NCBI GenBank assembly: GCA_012800625.1
Contig: JAAZIY010000304.1
Coordinates: 1-9,478, forward strand
DNA: 9,478 nucleotides
Direction: 5' to 3'
DNA from: Lentisphaerota bacterium
GTDB taxonomy: Bacteria; Verrucomicrobiota; Lentisphaeria; Oligosphaerales; Oligosphaeraceae
The notes beneath the pieces are model-generated. The model had not been told where the DNA came from. It worked only from the letters and a program-made list of their open reading frames with translations, and ran no database searches. Shown piece after piece: positions 5,471 to 9,478 of the stretch; the stretch's first letter is position 1; each line of letters opens with the position of its first letter. Both the position numbers and the translations under genes were made by a program.

Positions 5471-6637
5471 ATGAGATATGCTTGCGCCTTGGTTTTGTTC
5501 TTGCTCACATTGAGTTTTTTGCCCGCATTGCAGGCTCAGTCGCTCGAGGAGCTGGGCACCGGACGCTTTGTGGTTCGGGAGCTGCTGGACATAGGCGAGG
5601 CCGGACGCGGGGTCCTGACTGTGGCCTGGTCGGCGGACGGCAAGTTTCTTTTGTTTGACAAAAAGCAAGGGACGCCTTATCACGCCCTGTATAGCTATGA
5701 GCTGGCCGCTGAGAAGCTGAGCCGGCTGCTGCCTGGCTCCGGCCTGGCTGACGGGATGCAGGCCAATAGCGCTAGTCCGCACATGAGCAAGGACGGCAGG
5801 CTGACCCTGTTTTCCGCTCAGTTGCGGCGCAGCGCCACGTATTCCAGGGGCGGTCCGGGCTATGGGCTGCACAACGAGATTTGGCTGCTGGACAATGCCA
5901 GTCAAAAAACCTTCAGGCTGGCGGAGGTCGCCGCCTCCATGAGCAACCCAAGAGGCAGCCTGTATCCCTACTTTTCGGCTGATGGCAAACGCTTGCTCTG
6001 GACAGCGGTGCTTGGCCAGGCCAGGAGCGGCTCAGTGCTTGGACGCCGCGATGTCTTCGTGGCTGACTTGGACTGGCGTGAACAACAGCCGCGCTTGACA
6101 AAAATTGTGGAGCTGGAGATCGGCAAGCAGAGCGATTTTTGCGAGTGCTACGGTTTTACGCCGGATGGCAGCCAGATACTGCTGGCGGCAAATCTGGAAG
6201 AGCGGCAGCCCTGGTACGGAGCCGACCTGTATATGTATGGCCTGCAAGATAAAAAATTGCTGCGCCTGACTGAAACCCCGGGGCTGCTTGACCGCTTTGC
6301 CGCCCTTTCACCCAAGGGCGAAAAGATAGTCTGGAGTTCGAGCATGGGGCTGACGCAGCCTAACCTGGGAGCCGGCGGACGGCTCTGGGAAAAATATCTG
6401 AGCAGCGAGCTTTGGCTGATGAACAAGGACGGCAGCGAAAAAAGGCGGCTGACCTCGTTTAATCAACGCGCCAGCGAGCATTTTACCGGTCAGCGCAGTG
6501 TTGTGGGCATGAGTGCCTGGCATCCGGAAGGCGAGAAGATCGCCCTGGTGCTGCTGAAAGAGGCGCGCAACTATGAGCTGGAAAGCTCAGTGATTATTCT
6601 CGAGTTGGCCGACGCCTATGCCAATCAGCCGCGCTAA
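5471..6637 (+). CDS. Secreted PD40/TolB-like beta-propeller protein
   Basis: This 388-residue protein has a clear Sec signal peptide: basic start MRY, hydrophobic core ALVLFLLTLSFL and a likely cleavage after LQA at residue 22. There is no lipobox cysteine, so a soluble periplasmic or secreted form is expected. The mature part shows repeating WD40-like 'PDG' (PD40) blades: SADGKFLLF (from 54), SADGKRLLW (from 169), TPDGSQILL (from 230), SPKGEKIVW (from 280) and HPEGEKIAL (from 351). Several blades are followed by 'ELWLMNKDGSEKRRLT'-type strands as in TolB. An F-C-E-C-Y motif just before residue 230 may form a disulfide. GGAG at 5461-5464 lies 6 nt before the ATG. It is flanked by a terminator upstream and an AT-rich gap downstream, so it is probably transcribed alone. 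Such propellers usually bind proteins or glycans; there is no tol or pal gene beside it, so it should not be called TolB. Confidence 0.85.
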   Translation: MRYACALVLFLLTLSFLPALQAQSLEELGTGRFVVRELLDIGEAGRGVLTVAWSADGKFLLFDKKQGTPYHALYSYELAAEKLSRLLPGSGLADGMQANSASPHMSKDGRLTLFSAQLRRSATYSRGGPGYGLHNEIWLLDNASQKTFRLAEVAASMSNPRGSLYPYFSADGKRLLWTAVLGQARSGSVLGRRDVFVADLDWREQQPRLTKIVELEIGKQSDFCECYGFTPDGSQILLAANLEERQPWYGADLYMYGLQDKKLLRLTETPGLLDRFAALSPKGEKIVWSSSMGLTQPNLGAGGRLWEKYLSSELWLMNKDGSEKRRLTSFNQRASEHFTGQRSVVGMSAWHPEGEKIALVLLKEARNYELESSVIILELADAYANQPR

Positions 6638-6724
6638 CTTGATGCGACACTCGCAGTTATGTAGCTCGAAATACTTATTAACAGTTTGCCAACAGGGCCA
6701 GCCCCGGGGTTGTGAATGGCAGGC

Positions 6725-6765
6725 GATTGTTTAATTGTTTTATTGCCATATACTTAAAAACAATC
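6725..6765. repeat. AT-rich inverted repeat
   Basis: GATTGTTT (6725-6732) and AAACAATC (6758-6765) are perfect complements separated by 25 bp. A second partial copy of the left arm (AATTGTTTT, 6733-6741) offers an alternative pairing. It could be an operator, a weak transcript-end structure, or compositional chance in AT-rich DNA. Confidence 0.4.
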
Positions 6766-6841
6766 AATTATTTGTTTTAAGGTTTTTTACGCCTTTCTTT
6801 TATTAACAAAACAAAGTTGTTGACACTGTTTCACTTAGTAC

Positions 6842-6893
6842 GACTTCGTGTGTCTTCGTGTGTCTTTGTGTCCAAAAAAAATCGTCTGGCTGG
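6842..6893 (-). repeat. Decamer cluster C (3 units, reverse) with core motif
   Basis: The units lie at 6842-6851, 6852-6861 and 6862-6871. On the minus strand they read ACACGAAGTC, ACACGAAGAC and ACACAAAGAC, headed by TTTTGG (complement of 6872-6877). A degenerate fourth copy may occupy 6832-6841. On the + strand, TCCAAAAA (6871-6878) is followed by CTGGCTGG at 6886-6893, the same core pair as at 222-243, although here the decamers lie on the other side of the core. Confidence 0.8.
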
Positions 6894-6912
6894 GTCTGTG
6901 CTCCGGGTCGGC

Positions 6913-6949
6913 TTGTAACTGTTGTGAAAACAATTATATTTAATGTTTT
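6913..6949 (+). promoter_or_regulatory. Candidate promoter and operator of the XRE-cupin gene
   Basis: TTGTAA (6913-6918) and TATATT (6935-6940) are 16 bp apart, with a predicted start about 40 nt before the ATG. The inverted repeat AAAACA (6927-6932) / TGTTTT (6944-6949) is centred on the -10 box. XRE regulators often bind such dyads and repress themselves, so this is the most natural operator candidate, but arms of six A/T-rich bases are weak evidence. Confidence 0.35.
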
Positions 6950-6975
6950 TAACCTGATTATACTGACCAGTTTTT

Positions 6976-6980
6976 GGAGG
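6976..6980 (+). promoter_or_regulatory. Ribosome binding site that sets the XRE-cupin start at 6986
   Basis: GGAGG lies 5 nt before the ATG at 6986. The in-frame TTG at 6974 overlaps this site and so cannot be the start. Confidence 0.8.
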
Positions 6981-6985
6981 ATTGC

Positions 6986-7552
6986 ATGCCGGTAAACAAT
7001 GAAGTTGGCACTAAGATCAAGAATTTGCGTGAATTGCGCGCGATTAGTCTGGCTGAGCTGGCCGAGCGCTGCAATATGTCGGTTGTACAAATAGAGAAGA
7101 TAGAGGCCGGCGAAGTGGCCGCCTCGCTGACTCCGCTTTTGAAGCTGGCGCGCGGTCTCGGTGTGCGTCTGGGCACTTTTCTGGATGACAGCGAGAGTTT
7201 TGGGCCGGTTGTCACACGCAGCCGGGACTCTGGCAAGAGTCTGCGTTTTGCCGGTAGTGCCGATAAAAAGGGTTTGGATTTTTTCCCCTTGGCGGCCAAC
7301 AAGAACGACCGCAATATGGAGCCCTTTATTATTGACGTGCATCCGCCGCTGCACCAAAACTATGAGCTTTCCAGCCATGAGGGCGAGGAGTTTATTTTTG
7401 TGCTGCAAGGCGCCGTCGAGGTGGCCTGGGGCAAGCAGACATATCAGCTGGGAAGCGGTGACTGTATCTATTATGACTCCATAACCCCGCATCATGTGCA
7501 TGCCCTCGAGGACGCGCCCGCTAAGATATTGGCTGTCGTCTTCGCACCCTAG
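6986..7552 (+). CDS. XRE-family transcriptional regulator with C-terminal cupin sensor
   Basis: This 188-residue protein joins an N-terminal helix-turn-helix of the XRE/Cro type (about 8-65; helices around SLAELAERCNMSVVQIEKIEAGE, 21-43) to a C-terminal double-stranded beta-helix cupin (about 113-186). In the cupin, His131 and Glu135 of the H-E-G-E-E segment and the His169/His170/His172 group near PHHVH are placed like the metal- or ligand-binding residues of motif 1 and motif 2. The length and plan are standard for XRE-cupin regulators, which sense small molecules and usually control adjacent metabolic genes. The acyl-CoA synthetase gene 135 bp downstream on the same strand is the obvious candidate target or operon partner. 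The ligand is not predictable from sequence; an acyl or carboxylate compound is only an inference from context. Confidence 0.9.
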   Translation: MPVNNEVGTKIKNLRELRAISLAELAERCNMSVVQIEKIEAGEVAASLTPLLKLARGLGVRLGTFLDDSESFGPVVTRSRDSGKSLRFAGSADKKGLDFFPLAANKNDRNMEPFIIDVHPPLHQNYELSSHEGEEFIFVLQGAVEVAWGKQTYQLGSGDCIYYDSITPHHVHALEDAPAKILAVVFAP

Positions 7553-7562
7553 GCCGGCACCG

Positions 7563-7621
7563 TCCAAAAAGGCGAGCTAGCAGGATATTGGACACGAAGA
7601 CACACTAAGGGACACTAAGGT
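7563..7621 (+). repeat. Decamer cluster D with leading core/head module
   Basis: The units are ACACGAAGAC (7592-7601), ACACTAAGGG (7602-7611) and ACACTAAGGT (7612-7621). The leader at 7563-7591 begins TCCAAAAAGG, has CTAGCAGG at 7577-7584 and ends ATTGG. GTCCAA (7562-7567) pairs with TTGGAC (7588-7593), keeping the possible stem. It is a gap-free relative of 222-267. It begins 10 bp after the regulator stop codon and lies between the regulator and the synthetase. Confidence 0.85.
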
Positions 7622-7677
7622 ACAGCAGTTTTTTTCGGTTTTGGTTTTAGGCCGGTTTATCTTTTTTTAATAATTTT

Positions 7678-7681
7678 GGAG
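7678..7681 (+). promoter_or_regulatory. Ribosome binding site that sets the acyl-CoA synthetase start at 7688
   Basis: GGAG lies 6 nt before the ATG at 7688. The in-frame TTG at 7676 overlaps it and is rejected as start. The upstream tract 7622-7677 is T-rich, with no clear -35/-10 pair. Confidence 0.75.
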
Positions 7682-7687
7682 TATGCC

Positions 7688-9343
7688 ATGCCTGCTTGCG
7701 AGCAGCTTTTCAGCGAAAAGACCCTGGGTCAGTTTTTTGACGATTTATTGCAGACTCAGCCTGAGCGTCCCTTTATTATCTATGCCGACCGCGGCCTGGT
7801 TTGGACCTATCAGGAGTTTTACGAGCGTTGCGAGCGCATGGCCAAGGGGCTTTTGGCCATCGGCGTTGGCAAGGGCGACCATGTCGGCGTCTGGGCTCGC
7901 AATGTGCCTGAGTGGCTTACGCTGTTGTTTGCCACTGCGAAGATAGGCGCGGTCTTGGTTACCATCAACACCAACTATAAGAAGCATGAGCTTGAGTATG
8001 TACTGCGTCAGTCCGACATGCATACCCTGGCCATAGTCGATGGGCAGCGCGATGTCAGCTACGTTGACATAGTCTACGAGTTGATTCCTGAACTGCGCGA
8101 GGCGCCGCGCGGGCATTTTAAGAGCGAGCGTTTTCCCAGGCTGAAGAATGTTATTTACATAGGTCAGGAGAAGCTGCGCGGCATGTATAACAGCAGCGAG
8201 CTTTTCCAGCTGGGCGAGAGTCGCAGCGACGAGGAGCTGGCCAAGGCCAAGAGCGGGCTGGACCGTCACGACACCATCAATATGCAGTATACCTCTGGCA
8301 CCACTGGGTTTCCCAAGGGGGTTATGCTCAGCCACCGCAATATCCTCAACAATGGCTACTATATAGGCGAGCGTCAGCGGCTTACTCAGGAAGACCGCGT
8401 CTGCATACCGGTGCCCTTGTTTCATTGTTTCGGTTTGGTTCTTGGCATTATGGCGGTTTTCAGCCACGGCGCCAGTGCGGTCATGGTCGAGCAGTTTGAC
8501 CCGCTTTTGGTGCTGGCCTCAGTGCAGCAGGCCAAGGCGACGGCGCTCTACGGCGTGCCTACCATGTATTTTGCCGAGCTTAATCATCCCATGTTCAATA
8601 TGTTTGACCTTAGTTCGCTGCGCACCGGCATCATGTCGGGCACGCTGTGTCCGGTCGAGCTTATGCGGCGTGTGATTAACGATATGCATATGCCGGAGGT
8701 CACCATACCCTACGGCTTGACCGAGGCCTCCCCGGTCTTTTTGATGAGCAGCATTGACGACAGTATTGAGCGGCGCTGCAGCACGGTGGGCACGGTGTTG
8801 CCGCATATTGAGGTGAAGATAATAGACCCGGAGACGGGCAAGGTACAGCTGCCCAATACGCCTGGCGAAATCTGCTGCCGGGGCTACAACGTTATGCAGG
8901 GATACTATAATATGCCCGAGGAGAGCGCCGCCGTCATAGACCCTGAGGGTTGGCTGCACAGCGGCGACTTGGGCGAGGTTGATGAGCAGGGCTACTACAA
9001 GATCACCGGCAGGCTGAAGGACATGATTATCCGCGGCGGCGAGAATATCTATCCGCGCGAGATCGAGGAATTTCTTATGAGCCACGCGAAAGTGGAGCAG
9101 GCCGAGGTGGTCGGCATACCGGACCAGCGCTATGGCGAGATCGTCGGCGCCTTCATTATCCCGGCAGTAGACTGCCAGGTTGAAGAGGGCGAGCTGCGTG
9201 AATTTTGCCGGCAAAATATCGCTTTCTACAAAACCCCGGCGCATTTCTTTGTAGTCAAGGAATTTCCGCAGACCGCCAGCGGCAAAATCCAAAAATACAA
9301 GTTGCGGGATGAGGCCAAGAAAATACTAGGCCTGGAGAGCTGA
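7688..9343 (+). CDS. AMP-binding acyl-CoA synthetase (fatty-acid--CoA ligase type)
   Basis: This 551-residue class I adenylate-forming enzyme should activate a carboxylic acid with ATP to an acyl-AMP and then transfer it to CoA. Core motifs are all present: the P-loop YTSGTTGFPKG (201-211); VPLFHCFG; A5 YGLTEASP (from 342); A7 SGDLG with Asp427; the hinge GRLKDMIIRGGENIYPREIE (from 441, hinge Asp445); and A10 SGKIQK with the catalytic Lys533. It is full length for medium- or long-chain acyl-CoA synthetases. The pattern around HCFGLVLG and GGENIYPREIEEF resembles the bacterial FadD-like/YngI (AcsF) group more than acetyl-CoA synthetase. It has no signal peptide or carrier domain, so it is a cytosolic stand-alone ligase. 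The neighbouring XRE-cupin regulator suggests substrate-responsive control. Chain length and true substrate cannot be fixed from sequence. Confidence 0.92.
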   Translation: MPACEQLFSEKTLGQFFDDLLQTQPERPFIIYADRGLVWTYQEFYERCERMAKGLLAIGVGKGDHVGVWARNVPEWLTLLFATAKIGAVLVTINTNYKKHELEYVLRQSDMHTLAIVDGQRDVSYVDIVYELIPELREAPRGHFKSERFPRLKNVIYIGQEKLRGMYNSSELFQLGESRSDEELAKAKSGLDRHDTINMQYTSGTTGFPKGVMLSHRNILNNGYYIGERQRLTQEDRVCIPVPLFHCFGLVLGIMAVFSHGASAVMVEQFDPLLVLASVQQAKATALYGVPTMYFAELNHPMFNMFDLSSLRTGIMSGTLCPVELMRRVINDMHMPEVTIPYGLTEASPVFLMSSIDDSIERRCSTVGTVLPHIEVKIIDPETGKVQLPNTPGEICCRGYNVMQGYYNMPEESAAVIDPEGWLHSGDLGEVDEQGYYKITGRLKDMIIRGGENIYPREIEEFLMSHAKVEQAEVVGIPDQRYGEIVGAFIIPAVDCQVEEGELREFCRQNIAFYKTPAHFFVVKEFPQTASGKIQKYKLRDEAKKILGLES

Positions 9344-9353
9344 GGGGGGAGGG

Positions 9354-9373
9354 ACACTAAGGCACACGAAGGG
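9354..9373 (+). repeat. Decamer cluster E (2 units)
   Basis: ACACTAAGGC (9354-9363) and ACACGAAGGG (9364-9373) begin 10 bp after the synthetase stop codon. In place of the TTTTGG head they are preceded by a G-run (GGGGGGAGGG, 9344-9353), as in the minus-strand reading of cluster A3. Confidence 0.75.
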
Positions 9374-9404
9374 CTTTTGCGGTGCTTGCCCGTTTTGCTT
9401 TGTA

Positions 9405-9430
9405 GGGAAAAGGGAGCCGGTTTTTTCCTT
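9405..9430 (+). terminator. Possible weak terminator after the acyl-CoA synthetase
   Basis: GGAAAA (9406-9411) pairs with TTTTCC (9423-9428), extendable by G-U pairs on the inner side, and is followed by a T-rich stretch TTGTTTTC. The stem is AT-rich and imperfect. Its position 60 bp after the stop fits a terminator, but the structure is far weaker than the one at 5347. Confidence 0.3.
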
Positions 9431-9478
9431 GTTTTCACTTGCTTTAAGCGTTAATTGCATTATCTTATGTTCAATATC

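Larger units (their letters stand above)
6638..6985. other. AT-rich intergenic region before the XRE-cupin gene
   Basis: No gene is supported here. The first 180 bp are strikingly AT-rich compared with the flanking genes. They contain a CCCCGGGG palindrome (6702-6709) and a perfect 8-bp inverted repeat, GATTGTTT (6725-6732) with AAACAATC (6758-6765). Decamer cluster C follows at 6842-6871. The last 80 bp hold the likely promoter of the regulator. No strong intrinsic terminator for the PD40 gene is visible. Confidence 0.65.

Noticed and set aside
6820..6825. Perfect TTGACA -35 box before the XRE-cupin gene
   Set aside because: No acceptable -10 box lies 15-19 bp downstream; that position falls in the decamer cluster.
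6803..7567. Antisense frame of 254 codons across the XRE-cupin gene
   Set aside because: The sense strand has intact HTH and cupin motifs and a good ribosome site. The antisense product has no domain and runs through the repeat cluster.
8519..9292. Antisense frame of 257 codons opposite the acyl-CoA synthetase
   Set aside because: It overlaps the conserved A5-A10 motifs of the sense enzyme; a shadow frame.

Overview
The window looks bacterial. It is moderately GC-rich, with compact genes all on the + strand, Shine-Dalgarno sites ahead of nearly every start, and ATGA stop/start overlaps. Nothing in it fixes the phylum. The gene mix (a GldA/GldF/GldG-like ABC module with a DUF4340 partner, a PD40 propeller protein, an XRE-cupin regulator beside an acyl-CoA synthetase) and the tandem ACAC(G/T)AAG-type intergenic repeats suggest an environmental Gram-negative lineage, for example PVC-superphylum or Desulfobacterota-like. 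That assignment is inference only.

Layout. Bases 1-90 are the 3' end of a gene whose C-terminus resembles an amidohydrolase. Bases 91-497 are non-coding and dense in decamer repeats. Bases 498-5289 form a four-gene operon: ABC ATPase, ABC-2 permease, GldG-like auxiliary membrane protein and DUF4340 membrane-anchored protein, with two 4-bp overlaps. A perfect 13-bp-stem intrinsic terminator (5347-5375) closes it. A secreted PD40/TolB-like propeller protein follows alone (5471-6637). After an AT-rich gap (6638-6985) come an XRE-cupin regulator (6986-7552) and a fatty-acyl-CoA synthetase-type AMP-binding enzyme (7688-9343), probably a regulator and its target or an operon.

How the genes work together. 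The four ABC genes should make one membrane complex: ATPase plus permease, with GldG-like and DUF4340 subunits reaching into the periplasm. Its substrate cannot be read from sequence. The XRE-cupin protein may sense a small ligand and control the acyl-CoA synthetase.

The least ordinary signal is in the spacers. Every intergenic gap longer than 100 bp carries clusters of a 10-bp repeat, consensus ACAC(G/T/A)AAG(G/A)C, in either orientation: seven clusters and about 20 units. Four clusters begin with the same TTGGACAC head, and two loci share a 46-bp module (40/46 identical). None lies inside a gene. I treat this as a dispersed non-coding repeat family of unknown function.
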